Part shown: positions 45,601 through 54,174 of the stretch, in pieces
How positions within the stretch are numbered: position 1 is the first letter of the stretch
How the letters are laid out: each line of letters opens with the position of its first letter
Assembly: GCF_015206895.1 (NCBI RefSeq)
Contig: NZ_JADEXU010000014.1
Span: 1-64,000 of the forward strand
Length of the DNA stretch: 64,000 nt
Direction: 5' to 3'
From: Nostoc sp. LEGE 12450
Lineage (GTDB): Bacteria; Cyanobacteriota; Cyanobacteriia; Cyanobacteriales; Nostocaceae
Translations under genes and position numbers: made by a program
The notes under the pieces: model-generated
Told to the model about the DNA's origin: nothing
Seen by the model: the letters and a program-made list of their open reading frames with translations, nothing else
Databases searched by the model: none

Positions 45601-46469
45601 ATTTGAACTTTGTCCTAAAATACCATACGCTAGATGAAAATCTATTGGTTAAGATAGTCGAAATTCTCCTGAAAAATGGTTATGAAAACTCTAATAAGTC
45701 TCATCCACTATCATGCTTGTTTCATAGATATGAAGTCAATACAACTTTACTTAACCTTTTACATAACCAATTAAATTTACTGAAACAAGCTTATCTTCAA
45801 GTACTGAAAAATGACTGGGATCTAGATGAGAATGGACAATACTTTGCTTATATCCTGAAACGCGATCCAGAATTCATCCTTGAATACATGGATTGGATTT
45901 ACCACCAAGATTATCAATCATATCATTTTGATAATGGACGAGATTATTCCTTCCTCTGGCGATGTGACAACTATGAAAGCCTGATGAGCCAGATAATTGA
46001 ATATGTTTATCAACGGGATGAGGAGTATCTTAGCTTAGGCTCTATTAGACTTAGCAAATTCTTCATTCATAGTGAGGATTTAAAAGATCATGAAATTTTG
46101 TGGGAGCGGCAAGATAAGCTCCTGATGAAATTACTAGAATCTCGATGTAATGACATTCCGTTTAGCCAGTTTATATTTGATATAGTTACAAACTTCTCAT
46201 ATAAAAGAAGACGTTCATTCGTTGAATTTTTTATAAAAAATAACGAAAAATTCGATGACTTTAAAAAAATTCGCTTAGAACCTAGCTCTTGGAGTTGTGT
46301 AGGAAGTTGGGTTCCCGTATATCAGAATCGCATTGAGTATTTAGAGTCACTGCTTCTACTTTTCAACAGTGTATCTTTTCTGCAACATAAGCAATACGTA
46401 GAAGGACTTATTAAGGGGTTATGGGAAGAAATTGAAAGAGAAAAGAAGCGGAACTTCATGCATGACTAG
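42645..46469 (+). CDS. Nuclease-like - STAND NTPase - helical sensor (Avs-like)
   Basis: 1274 residues, cytoplasmic. Residues about 1-165 look like a PD-(D/E)xK nuclease: Glu 17 in SGEKFQKIADAYL, Asp 53 in GTPDTLVV and Glu 67 in YVFAEYTTEKK, where the usual ExK is ExT. Residues 208-215 (GKAGIGKS) are Walker A, IFIDDANRV is Walker B, and IKVIATVRDYAFEKV the sensor strand of a STAND ATPase; a winged-helix part follows. From about 480 to the end there are only helices, Leu- and Tyr-rich, as in repeat sensors. This order and size fit antiviral STAND (Avs) proteins, which recognise phage proteins and trigger a nuclease. I saw no GCGATCGC octamer in the gene, though it is frequent around it, and the gene looks AT-rich, so it was probably acquired. 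No known partner is beside it. Confidence 0.85.
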   Translation: MSKINQIQNELREQSGEKFQKIADAYLHKKGYEQINPLGSVIGADKVRTGTPDTLVVLPNGKYVFAEYTTEKKGVAQKFKKDLDKCFDEVKTGISVGKIQEIVLCHTSMLSPDEEVLLREECQNRGVNLNIFGLGPISYDLYQKYPGIARDFLGVEVDTGQIVDLDEFIKAYDKKAATPLNTTFHFREEELEQVSQGLNNSNLVIVFGKAGIGKSRLALECCNQFLASHPEYQVKCIFIRGADIFEDLRVYFSEPGCHLIFIDDANRVNSFEYFIQILHDQREDQQIKVIATVRDYAFEKVKELAQSYKNWTEIELNSLDENQIKQILQDEYEILNSLYLNRIADIAQGNPRLAIMAALLAKRENRLDSINNVSNLYDEYYSSIRKDLQELGDENLLKAAGIVAFFRTVDRSNENMMEEIETAFGINQEVFWKAVRQLDDYEFLDMYENEIVQVSDQVLATYLFYRVFFKEKLLNFATLINYFFPQLQYRLVDALNPVMNNFDSEIIKEVIRPHVNQAWETYQSAGNEKNLMHFIQVFWFLKQTDILVYIHKCISAMEPELADLSKLKIEPNSNISSPSILSTLGLFNHSNENNLQMALELILEYVTKRSTEISQVLYLLTERFGFDHESYRYGFAIQQIVVDVLWERVKDGEDIMFSKLFLAVAEHYLYTDLNTTRMKGKGINIFNFTLPPTSELAELRQKIWQRVFQLYQVPILKKDVLNLLYNYSISGYKVSVNEIIIQDSSEVLPFIESYLDTSSYSHCLIVQSYLDKLEAQKLEISKNDHKTIVLIKIIADLWRCLLCEALRDLFTNKTYAMSEVLISDRLERRYLNLEYEEYEQLRQQRIQDFFVNYNLEDYKQFFEQCLEIQEETDRRNHNTYHLPSQVARVLINLANRDPQLYADVVQDYISLGNPLRINDFRLINHLIQILGINKTYEILKQSSYSLKRKWLFDFYQLLPQELIREEHLDQLYRIYQESDVSDIPHDLNFVLKYHTLDENLLVKIVEILLKNGYENSNKSHPLSCLFHRYEVNTTLLNLLHNQLNLLKQAYLQVLKNDWDLDENGQYFAYILKRDPEFILEYMDWIYHQDYQSYHFDNGRDYSFLWRCDNYESLMSQIIEYVYQRDEEYLSLGSIRLSKFFIHSEDLKDHEILWERQDKLLMKLLESRCNDIPFSQFIFDIVTNFSYKRRRSFVEFFIKNNEKFDDFKKIRLEPSSWSCVGSWVPVYQNRIEYLESLLLLFNSVSFLQHKQYVEGLIKGLWEEIEREKKRNFMHD

Positions 46470-46506
46470 GTTATTAAATACTAGCTAATTTAAGGATAAA
46501 AACATC

Positions 46507-46734
46507 ATGAACACTGCAAAACTCACCACTGATGGCACTCACCAAATAGTTATTTTGCCTGAAGACTTTCAACTCACTGGTACTGAAGTCTATATCAAAA
46601 AAATTGGTAACGCCATTGTCCTCATTGCCAAAGATAACCCCTGGCAATCCCTAATAGAGAGTCTAGACAACTTTTCTGATGACTTCATGATTACTAGAGA
46701 TCAGCCAGTTATTGACACTAGAGAGAGCTTTTAA
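46507..46734 (+). CDS. VapB-like antitoxin, probably orphan
   Basis: 75 residues. The N-terminal half (TAKLTTDGTHQIVILPEDFQLTGTEVYIKKIGNAIVLI) is an AbrB/MazE-like swapped-hairpin DNA-binding fold; the C-terminal half (DDFMITRDQPVIDTRESF) is the toxin-binding tail seen in VapB proteins. Its stop is immediately followed by the frame of a PIN-domain toxin that is broken, so it likely has no local partner left. It could still repress its own promoter or counter a related VapC elsewhere. Weak ribosome site (AAGGAT at 46492-46497). It lies 37 bases after the Avs-like gene. Confidence 0.82.
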   Translation: MNTAKLTTDGTHQIVILPEDFQLTGTEVYIKKIGNAIVLIAKDNPWQSLIESLDNFSDDFMITRDQPVIDTRESF

Positions 46735-47136
46735 ATACGATACCTGCTTGATACAAACATCTGCATTTACCTAATAAAGCAAAAACCCCAAAAAGTACTG
46801 GATAAATTCTAAACTCTTAGCATTTCTGATGTTGGTATCTCGTCTATCACCGTTGCTGAACTAGAATATGGAGTTGCAAAAAGTCAACAGCAAGAGAAAA
46901 ACCGCATTGCCCTGCTACAATTTTTGCTACCTCTAGAAATTGTCGAATTCAATCAAGCATCTGCAACGATTTACGGCAGCATCAGAAGCGATCTCGAAAG
47001 TAGAGGACTTATTATTGGTGCAATGGATATGCTCATTGCTTCTCATGCGCTCAGTTTAGGAGTTACCCTAGTCACCAATAATGTGCGAGAGTTTTCTCGT
47101 ATTCCTGCACTCCTATTAGAAAACTGGGTTGAGTAG
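46735..47136 (+). pseudogene. VapC-like PIN-domain toxin, broken
   Basis: The frame directly after the VapB stop reads IRYLLDTNICIYLIKQKPQKVLDKF, then a TAA at 46810-46812, then TLSISDVGISSITVAELEYG and on to FLLPLEIVEFN, GAMDMLIASHALSLGVTLVTNN and ALLLENWVE. Joined, this is a complete 133-residue PIN ribonuclease with its acidic residues (DTN, AELEYG, MDMLIA, NN). Two faults are visible: the expected ATG is ATA at 46735, and the stop at codon 26 replaces a Gln-type codon. The part after the stop still forms a 70-residue frame from 46924, but without the first catalytic Asp it cannot be active. Confidence 0.85.
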
Positions 47137-47253
47137 TTGTTAATAGGCGAGGTATTCGGTATTGTTAAACGAGTTTTTCCTAAAAGGTAATATTTTGAGC
47201 CATAAAGGAGTTCAAGCACGACTTATTTTTATGACTTTTGAGGCTTTTATTGA

Positions 47254-47430
47254 ATGAATAAATTCATCATTGGGATTGGGGTGTTCATTGGCTCTACCAT
47301 TGGCAGCTACATCCCAGTCTTGTGGGGTGGAAGTTTGCTATCCTTCGCCTCGATCTTCTTTAGCGTTATCGGTGGTATTGCAGGGATTTTGCTTGCGTAT
47401 CGCGTATCAAAATATATAAGTTTTATCTGA
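47254..47430 (+). CDS. 58-residue two-span membrane protein
   Basis: A short complete frame: MNKFIIGIGVFIGSTIGSYI, a short WGG turn, then LLSFASIFFSVIGGIAGILL and a basic end YRVSKYI. Both halves are hydrophobic with regular Gly spacing, typical of a helical hairpin in the membrane. Proteins of this kind (glycine-rich, about 60 residues) recur in many bacterial genomes as hypothetical. No good ribosome site: AAAGGAG at 47204-47210 is too far. Imperfect direct repeats flank it. Real gene likely but small. Confidence 0.65.
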   Translation: MNKFIIGIGVFIGSTIGSYIPVLWGGSLLSFASIFFSVIGGIAGILLAYRVSKYISFI

Positions 47431-47619
47431 TCGGCGCTCTATGCGGTTATCGCTGAAAGTTTTAAACGAGTCTTTTTACAACAGGTAAAATTTTAAATGT
47501 GTCTTCTATGCGATCGGATCGCACTCTAAATTTGGAATGTAAAACACCTTTGTGTTTACTCCCTCAATCATAGCCAATACTGGAACAATGGAAGTAATGC
47601 TAAAGCGACACAAAAAACT

Positions 47620-48354
47620 ATGAGTGAACTTCCTAATACCCTTGAAGATGCGATCGCCCAATCTCGTACAGCCGTCCAAGCTGCCCTTGCCGATGGTTGT
47701 AATCGCATACAAGTTGAGTTACTGTTTCCAGAACTCAAGTTTATGCCCGTGGCGGAACAATTTATGCCACTGTTTACAGAATACGATTCCCGTTTGAAGG
47801 TTTTCTTTGCTGACGCGGGTGCTGCGGCTTTAGCCCGTCGCAATTGGACAGATGCACCATTTCAAATTTTGGATATTGGTACGGGAAGGACTGCTTCCTT
47901 GCAAACAAAAATTCAGCCAGAGGATGAAATTTTCTTATTCATTGCCCCCACTTCCGTAGAAGTACCGCAGGTGGAAAAGCTATGTCAAGAAATAGGCGAT
48001 CGCCCTGTAGTCTTTTTAAATCCCCGTTTAGAAGATTCTGGAACTGTGGGCATTGGTTATGCAGCAAGGCAAACTCGTCTGCGTTTCACTAATACCATTG
48101 AATCCTGTTATTACCTGCGCCCCATAGACGAGCAAAGCGCCCTATCTCGCTGCTATCCCGGACAGTGGGAAGTTTGGTTGGAAACCGACGGCGAATATCA
48201 AAGAATTGCTGAATTACCCACAAAACCATCGGGTGATGATTTGGATCAGATCCTTTTAAAAGGACAACCGCAAACAACAACGGATGCTGCACCTGCGAGA
48301 AAGCCCAATGTATTTAAGAGTTTGCAACGGTTCTTAAAAGCGTTGAGTAGTTAG
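47620..48354 (+). CDS. DUF1995 family protein (LPA3-like)
   Basis: 244 residues. LPNTLEDAIAQSRTAVQAALADGCNRIQVELLFPELK opens the DUF1995 domain shared with plant chloroplast LPA3, which helps assemble photosystem II; later segments DEIFLFIAPTSVEVPQVEKL, ELEDSGTVG-type loop and GQWEVWLETDGEYQRIAEL fit. The last 30 residues are a basic, low-complexity tail. No membrane segment or signal, so the protein is soluble and probably works at the thylakoid or with chlorophyll-binding proteins; that function is taken from the plant relative and not shown for bacteria. Single gene; start ATG 47620. Confidence 0.87.
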   Translation: MSELPNTLEDAIAQSRTAVQAALADGCNRIQVELLFPELKFMPVAEQFMPLFTEYDSRLKVFFADAGAAALARRNWTDAPFQILDIGTGRTASLQTKIQPEDEIFLFIAPTSVEVPQVEKLCQEIGDRPVVFLNPRLEDSGTVGIGYAARQTRLRFTNTIESCYYLRPIDEQSALSRCYPGQWEVWLETDGEYQRIAELPTKPSGDDLDQILLKGQPQTTTDAAPARKPNVFKSLQRFLKALSS

Positions 48355-48712
48355 GAGAAAGCAGAGGTAGTAGGAGGAAACTCGCTCATCTGCTACCTCA
48401 TTTTGAGTTTTTTATTTATAAAACAGAAACTTAAGGAGGCAGGAGGCAGAAGGAGTGAATTAGTAGGGGATTCGACCCCTACTGATTTAGAGCCACTGAA
48501 CAAGAGTTCAGTGCGAGTCTTAAACCCTTGCTCCCTATGTATGGTCGCGGCAGGAAACAGATAGCGACGGTGGCAAGCGAGTCTGCGTTTGCGCAGCGTC
48601 TCGTAGAGAGCGTTGGGCAGTTTTCCTCCTGCCTCCTGCCCTCTGCCTCCTGCCTTCCTTGATAAATATATTTTGCCAAAGAGACGCGATTAATCGCGTC
48701 TCTACAACTTGT
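48355..48712. other. Spacer of repeats between two convergent genes
   Basis: Contains AGGAGGCAGG-type heptads (48434-48454), a GTAGGGG hairpin at 48462-48483, a CTCCTGC tandem repeat (about 48624-48656), and the perfect 24-base palindrome at 48680-48703. No gene. Confidence 0.7.
48680..48703. repeat. Perfect 24-bp palindrome
   Basis: AGAGACGCGATT followed directly by its exact complement. It lies 10 bases past the stop of the metalloprotease gene and belongs to the GAGACGCGAT family of the window. No T-run follows, so terminator use is uncertain. Confidence 0.9.
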
Positions 48713-51709
48713 TTAATTCGCTTGCAACGGTGCATTCAAGACTTTCTCGATGCGATCGCGTGTTTCTAATAAATGCGCTTTGGTGTATTCATCCTCAGAA
48801 TTAACTCCCTTGAGTTTTTCATCTAGTTGTTTGAGTTTATACCAAGCTAGAGTCCGAGCATCTTCTGGGACATACTCTTTTCGCAACACCATATTAGTCA
48901 AAATGTCCAGGTATTGGCGCTGCAAGCCTCGCCGTAAACTGGCAATCTTCATTGGTTTACCTTTTGGTTTGATTACTTCTGTCCAGATACCTGATTGCAA
49001 AGTGTCAAATAGTTCCGGTAGAGTCAGTGCATTTTCTGCCTTAGTTTTAAGTTCAATATCCTTGAGGCGAGAGAGGCGATCGCCTGAGAGTAAATCTCGC
49101 AATACAGAACCCTGCATGAGTAGCACCAAGTCATGAATGGGAAAATCCAAACGACCAACTTGGGGAGAACTACCCCAATGTCGCCAACGGGAAGGTGCTA
49201 ATTTATTCAGTAGTTCTGGTGAAAAGCTCAGGGCATCTTCTGCAAACAAATATTTTTGCAAGGTTTCTAAAGCTTGTCGCTGTTCTTTAACTGGTACTGC
49301 TTCAAATGGTAATCGCTTTTGCCCAACTCCAGAGGGGATTTCGCTAGGGTGAATGCGATAAAAAGACTGTCCCCCGATGTATTTAGTGGTGTAATATATT
49401 TGTTGAAAATAGTTACCCAATACTGTGCTAAAACGCTCGCTGACATCGCTGTAACTATCACCAGCTAATGGATAACGCTTATCGAGACGCTCCCACATCA
49501 CCCGCGAATTATTCAACTGCCACTGAGAATAAAGCAGCACATTACCACTGTTATCCCAAGCATCAGCAGTTGGGTCAAGGTCATAGACATCTTCATCTGT
49601 AGAATAACTCAACTCTGGCTTAAAGGATTGTTTGGCAATTTCCTCCAAAATTGGCTTTTCTGCTATGGGAGTTGATGTCTTAATTGGAATGTAGCCGTAC
49701 TTAATCGCCCATTCATCATAAGGCCCTACCATACTAGGAAAATAATCTCCCTGTTTTGTCCCTTGAGGGGCAATATTTGGGGGAATGTAGTCCATTACGG
49801 AAGTTGTCAGACCTTTATTTTTGGTAATTTCCGTATTATTCATTTCCTCTGGTGCTAGCAGAGTACTACCACGAAAGTTATGACGTAAACCAAGAGTATG
49901 TCCAACTTCGTGAGCGATGATTAAACGTAAATATTGATTGGTATATTCTTTCACCTGATCTGGAGTGGCCATGGTATCTGGCAATAGTGACATCGCCAGG
50001 GAACCAAGGGCAAACTGGTTAGCAGCTTCCATTCCATAGCATAAATCGTACTCGCCTGCCATTTTAGATAAACGGTTCAACAACTCTTGTTGCCCTGGCA
50101 TCTGCTTGGGTACAGCATTGTTTTTGCCATCTAAACCATTGGCGCAAAGTAGACGATTTTGCATCAAAGCTGATAAGGTCGTCTGGCTTTGTGTTTGGCT
50201 GGGTTGGACAATTTTGCGATACTCATTCTTAAGCGCCCGGACAAAGCTGGCATCTACGAGAATGTCTGCATCTAAAATTTCTCCAGTTAAGGGATTAACG
50301 CGGGATGGCCCCATTGCAAAATAACCATCGACTGTGTTAATCCAGCGAACTGTGTTGTAACGAATATCTGCTGGGTCCCATGTTGCATCATCTGGCATTT
50401 GGCGGACTTCAATTGCATCCTTGAATCCCGCTTTGAGAAAGGCTTTGTTCCACATTAGGATACCTTCTTTCATCGCATCGCGGTACTCTAAGGGCACAGC
50501 ATTATCAATCCAGAAGACAATCGGTTTTTTGGGGCGAGAAATTAATGCTTTTGGGTCTTGTTTTTCCAAATCCCAGCGATTTATGTAACGGACAAAAGAA
50601 TCGCCCTTATCGTCTTTGGATAAATCTTGGTAAGCGGTGATGAAATACCCAATGCGATCGTCAGCAAGGCGCGGTCGATAATCTTTTTCAGCTAGTTGGG
50701 AGAGACTATAGTGGACGCGCAAGGTATAGCCACGGTTATCAGCTAGCGAACCAAAACTTGGTGTTTCGCTGTCACGATCGCTGCTACCAGAGAAATTTAA
50801 AACTGACTCAATTTCTAAGTTTTGAGGAAAAGCTTTAGCAGTACCAAAATAGGACTGGTCTGTAGTTGCTGGGACTCCTAAACTTGCGGATAATCCACCT
50901 AAATCTGTCAGTAATAAATCGCCCAAATCGATGAGAAGAGTTTTGCGTTGGGGATGAATGCTTTTTATGGAAATGCTGTAGAGTACAGAATCACTAAAAG
51001 ACCGAGCTAGCGATCGCACTTGAGGATCTCCCTCACGAGTGCGAAAATTGACATTGCGGATGACAAAGTTTAATTTATCATCTACCCGTTGGAAATAAAA
51101 CAAAAAATCTTGCAGAGGCATACCACTGTAAATGCCCCGTTCGCCAATGCCCGATTCTAGGGTTGCCGTAGCGAGGTAATTTTTATTTAGTTGCTCTGGC
51201 TTAATTTCTAAATAAATTTTATTCTTTTCTTTATTGCGATAAAGAGTGAACAGCCCCCCTGACTTTTGGGTGTCTTTCACTACTTCATCAAAAACCTCTA
51301 AATCATCCTTTGCTGCTGGTGTTTTGGCAGGCTTAGGCTTTTCTGCGGGTTTTGCAACTTGCAAAAATGGTTGCTGTCCTGCTTTTTTAGAATCTTTTAC
51401 TACCCAAATAAACGGTTGAGGCTGTACGTGTTTATTTTGATTAACCACCCATACTTGCCCTGATGGTAGCCTCTGTTTCTGAGAAATATTGATACTATTT
51501 AGCGATAATGCTGAGATTTTAGTTGAAGAAGTTTCTGCCGTTAACTGATTATTGGCTGTAACTACGCCTTTTACAACCCCCACAGCCTTATGGTTCGCTG
51601 AAAAATCTGGAGCAATTTCATTGACAAATGGTGATTTGGCGTTAGCTGTTGTTATTCCTAAAAATAAACCATGTAACAAAATCATATAAAAAGTTAATCT
51701 GTTGTTCAT
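48713..51709 (-). CDS. Exported zinc metalloprotease (DUF4953/DUF5117 type)
   Basis: 998 residues. Signal peptide about 1-24 (ending TTANA). The zinc site HEVGHTLGLRH begins near residue 598, a full metzincin HExxHxxGxxH, with the Met-turn SVMDY about 40 residues later. The segment before it (about 150-590) with FYFQRVDDKLNFVIRNVNFR and PIVFWIDNAVPLEYRDAMKEG is the DUF5117/DUF5118 and adamalysin-like layout of this family, common in Bacteroidetes and cyanobacteria. It should cut proteins in the periplasm or outside; substrates are unknown. Alone in its region; promoter within 51710-52140. Confidence 0.92.
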   Translation of the reverse strand: MNNRLTFYMILLHGLFLGITTANAKSPFVNEIAPDFSANHKAVGVVKGVVTANNQLTAETSSTKISALSLNSINISQKQRLPSGQVWVVNQNKHVQPQPFIWVVKDSKKAGQQPFLQVAKPAEKPKPAKTPAAKDDLEVFDEVVKDTQKSGGLFTLYRNKEKNKIYLEIKPEQLNKNYLATATLESGIGERGIYSGMPLQDFLFYFQRVDDKLNFVIRNVNFRTREGDPQVRSLARSFSDSVLYSISIKSIHPQRKTLLIDLGDLLLTDLGGLSASLGVPATTDQSYFGTAKAFPQNLEIESVLNFSGSSDRDSETPSFGSLADNRGYTLRVHYSLSQLAEKDYRPRLADDRIGYFITAYQDLSKDDKGDSFVRYINRWDLEKQDPKALISRPKKPIVFWIDNAVPLEYRDAMKEGILMWNKAFLKAGFKDAIEVRQMPDDATWDPADIRYNTVRWINTVDGYFAMGPSRVNPLTGEILDADILVDASFVRALKNEYRKIVQPSQTQSQTTLSALMQNRLLCANGLDGKNNAVPKQMPGQQELLNRLSKMAGEYDLCYGMEAANQFALGSLAMSLLPDTMATPDQVKEYTNQYLRLIIAHEVGHTLGLRHNFRGSTLLAPEEMNNTEITKNKGLTTSVMDYIPPNIAPQGTKQGDYFPSMVGPYDEWAIKYGYIPIKTSTPIAEKPILEEIAKQSFKPELSYSTDEDVYDLDPTADAWDNSGNVLLYSQWQLNNSRVMWERLDKRYPLAGDSYSDVSERFSTVLGNYFQQIYYTTKYIGGQSFYRIHPSEIPSGVGQKRLPFEAVPVKEQRQALETLQKYLFAEDALSFSPELLNKLAPSRWRHWGSSPQVGRLDFPIHDLVLLMQGSVLRDLLSGDRLSRLKDIELKTKAENALTLPELFDTLQSGIWTEVIKPKGKPMKIASLRRGLQRQYLDILTNMVLRKEYVPEDARTLAWYKLKQLDEKLKGVNSEDEYTKAHLLETRDRIEKVLNAPLQAN

Positions 51710-52140
51710 CGCATCAATCCCCCAATAACGATTCGGTAGTTAAGTTTTAATTTTTGCAAAGTTATGTAGCCTACTTTTTGCTAATTCTTTTAGTTGCTTT
51801 ATATAAAGCAGTAAAGTTTAGACTTCAATTTTAGTTGCCATTTTTCCGCAATGTTCACGCTGTTGTACAGATGGATTTTTCCTAACAATTGCGTCTTTTA
51901 CAATGAGTAAGTATTATTTTTACATCAGACTAGTAAATATCTTGGGAAAAAAGTATAACAAATCAACTAAAGTCGGAAAATTACTTAATTTTTGAAAGAA
52001 TTTTTCCGATCGCACTTATTTACATCAAGAGAAGAAGCTTGATGTGACTAAGGGTTAGCGAGAAGCCACCCTCAAAAAACGCCGCCAGTGCAGCTCATCA
52101 TAGATATCGACAACACATGATATTTTTCGTGTAGTATTTA
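51710..52140. other. Divergent spacer, nothing recognised
   Basis: About 430 bases between the metalloprotease and pentapeptide-repeat genes, which point away from each other. It must hold both promoters. No repeat or RNA motif stands out. Confidence 0.4.
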
Positions 52141-52242
52141 TTGATACTATTTATTTTTGGCAATGATAAACAAAGTAACAGAGAAAAAATTTTAGTTCCA
52201 GATTATCAAAACAGTAATTTAAATGTAACAACGGACACAGAA

Positions 52243-54009
52243 ATGTCAACATATTTATCTCAAGTTTGGCAACTGCTGAGAAATTATGTGAGGGATATAA
52301 GCTTACAAGAGATGCCAAAGACCACATTGGTGGAAACTAAAGTCGGTTTATCTCTAGGAAAAAGTATTAAAGTAAACAAAAGCGTTAAATTTGCTCAAGG
52401 TAATTTACAGGAAGATTCATGGTCTCAAAGACTGCAAGAAAGCTTAGAAAAATGGACAATATCAAAGAGCAGTTTGACTTCTAAGATAGGCGATCGCATA
52501 TCGGGGCCGCTACCATCAGAGTTATGCTTAAGAGTGTGCGATCGCCAGATGCATGAAGAGATTTATGATTTACTAGGCAATAGAGCGCTGAAATCAGAAA
52601 TAGTCAACCAAATAATAGAATTGGTTGTGAGTAGTCAAAAGATTGACCCAGAAGTGCTTTTCTGGCGGCTAGAAGATTTTTATCGTCGCTGGTGTCAGGG
52701 AGAATTTATTGATGCCACACCAGATGATAACCTGCCTCAGAAAACAAAATTAAAGCTAGCAACTCAAAATATTGCGATCGGGCTGAGACAGGTAGACATC
52801 TATACAGGATTGAACGTACTGATTTTACTTTTAGAGTTACACCGCTACGCTCAAGAGCAACATGAACTTAAAGAAAAAATTACCTTCTATCCATCAGCCC
52901 AACCAGATACAGACAATTTTTTCACATCCCAACTGCTGCGGATCATTAACTATAGCGATGCCCTAGAAATTGGCAATTTTAGCAGTATAGTCGGGCAATT
53001 CCTCAAAGGTGGTAACTTTTGTAGTGCTTACTTGGGCGATGCCAACCTTACCGGGGTAGACTTTAGCGGTGCTGACCTCAGCCTTGCTTATCTCGGCGAT
53101 GCCAACTTAACTGGCGTAAACTTCATAGGTGCTAACCTTAGCGGTGCCAACTTCGGTGATGCCAACCTCAGTGGAGCTAACCTCACAGGCGCTAACCTCA
53201 GTGGTGCCGACCTTAGCAGCACTAACCTCAGTGGTGCTAACCTTAGCTGTGCCAACCTTAGCCGCGCCGACCTGAATCGCGCCGACCTCAGCAGCACCAA
53301 CCTCAGCCGCGCCGACCTGAATCGCGCCGACCTCAGCCGCGCCGACCTCAGCAGCACCAACCTCAGCCGCTCCGACCTCAGCAACGCCATTCTTTTTGGT
53401 GCGAATCTAAGTGAAGCCAACCTCAGCAACGTCAGCCTTAACCATGCTGACCTCTGCCGTGCTGACCTCAGTGGTGCTGATTTGAGTTACGCCATCCTCA
53501 ACGGTACTAACCTCAGCGACACAATTCTTTTCAGTACCAACCTTAGTGATGCCATCCTCATGGCTGCTGACCTTAGCTATGCCAAACTTAACGGTGCCAA
53601 ACTTAACAATGCTAGACTTAACGGTGCAATGTTCTTAGGCGCAGACCTTAGCGGCGTAGACCTGAGTCGAGTAAGCCTCAACGAAGCTGACCTCAGTGGG
53701 GTGATTCTCAGCGAAGCCGACCTCAGTGGTGCCGACCTCACCGACGCGATCCTTTTCGGTACAGACTTCAGCTATGCCAACCTTAACAGTGCTAACCTCA
53801 GTGGCAGTAACCTGAGTGGTGCGATCCTCAATGGCGCGAATCTCAGCCACAGTAATCTAAGTTATGCCATTCTCAGTGGTGCAGACCTCAGCGATGCCAA
53901 TATGGAAAAAATGACCTGGGGTAAAAAACAGCAATGGGAAGGTGTGCGGGGATTAAAGACAGCAGTTAATGTCCCAGAGGCATTGAAAGAAGAATTGGGA
54001 TTGAATTGA
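52243..54009 (+). CDS. Pentapeptide-repeat protein with helical N-terminal domain
   Basis: 588 residues from the ATG at 52243; a frame from a TTG at 52141 would add 34. The first 270 residues are helical with no recognised motif (WQLLRNYVRDISLQEMP, LSKIGDRISGPLPSEL-type parts). From about 265 the chain is a run of A(D/N)LSG pentapeptides, some 60 of them, which fold as a right-handed quadrilateral beta-helix. Such proteins can mimic DNA, as in MfpA and Qnr, or serve as scaffolds; the family is greatly expanded in cyanobacteria. DNA of 53260-53370 contains near-exact duplicated blocks, so the array is growing or shrinking. No signal peptide, so cytoplasmic. Confidence 0.85.
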   Translation: MSTYLSQVWQLLRNYVRDISLQEMPKTTLVETKVGLSLGKSIKVNKSVKFAQGNLQEDSWSQRLQESLEKWTISKSSLTSKIGDRISGPLPSELCLRVCDRQMHEEIYDLLGNRALKSEIVNQIIELVVSSQKIDPEVLFWRLEDFYRRWCQGEFIDATPDDNLPQKTKLKLATQNIAIGLRQVDIYTGLNVLILLLELHRYAQEQHELKEKITFYPSAQPDTDNFFTSQLLRIINYSDALEIGNFSSIVGQFLKGGNFCSAYLGDANLTGVDFSGADLSLAYLGDANLTGVNFIGANLSGANFGDANLSGANLTGANLSGADLSSTNLSGANLSCANLSRADLNRADLSSTNLSRADLNRADLSRADLSSTNLSRSDLSNAILFGANLSEANLSNVSLNHADLCRADLSGADLSYAILNGTNLSDTILFSTNLSDAILMAADLSYAKLNGAKLNNARLNGAMFLGADLSGVDLSRVSLNEADLSGVILSEADLSGADLTDAILFGTDFSYANLNSANLSGSNLSGAILNGANLSHSNLSYAILSGADLSDANMEKMTWGKKQQWEGVRGLKTAVNVPEALKEELGLN

Positions 54010-54174
54010 GGGGACGTGGTGATATCTTTATTTATGTCCTTTGCGTCCTCAGCATCTTTGTCGTTTTTAAATTATTCAGATGCTACCGGATATTGATATT
54101 CAGGGGGCTATATCCCGCTTGCTAGAGTGTAAGTCATTCACGTAGAATATAATGCCATTGTTGCGGCAGTTCTC

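Noticed and set aside
47568-47843. 91-residue antisense frame over the DUF1995 gene
   Set aside because: Complement of a well supported coding region.
53088-53429. 113-residue antisense frame in the pentapeptide array
   Set aside because: Arg/Leu/Ser repeat is the mirror of the pentapeptide code, a usual shadow.
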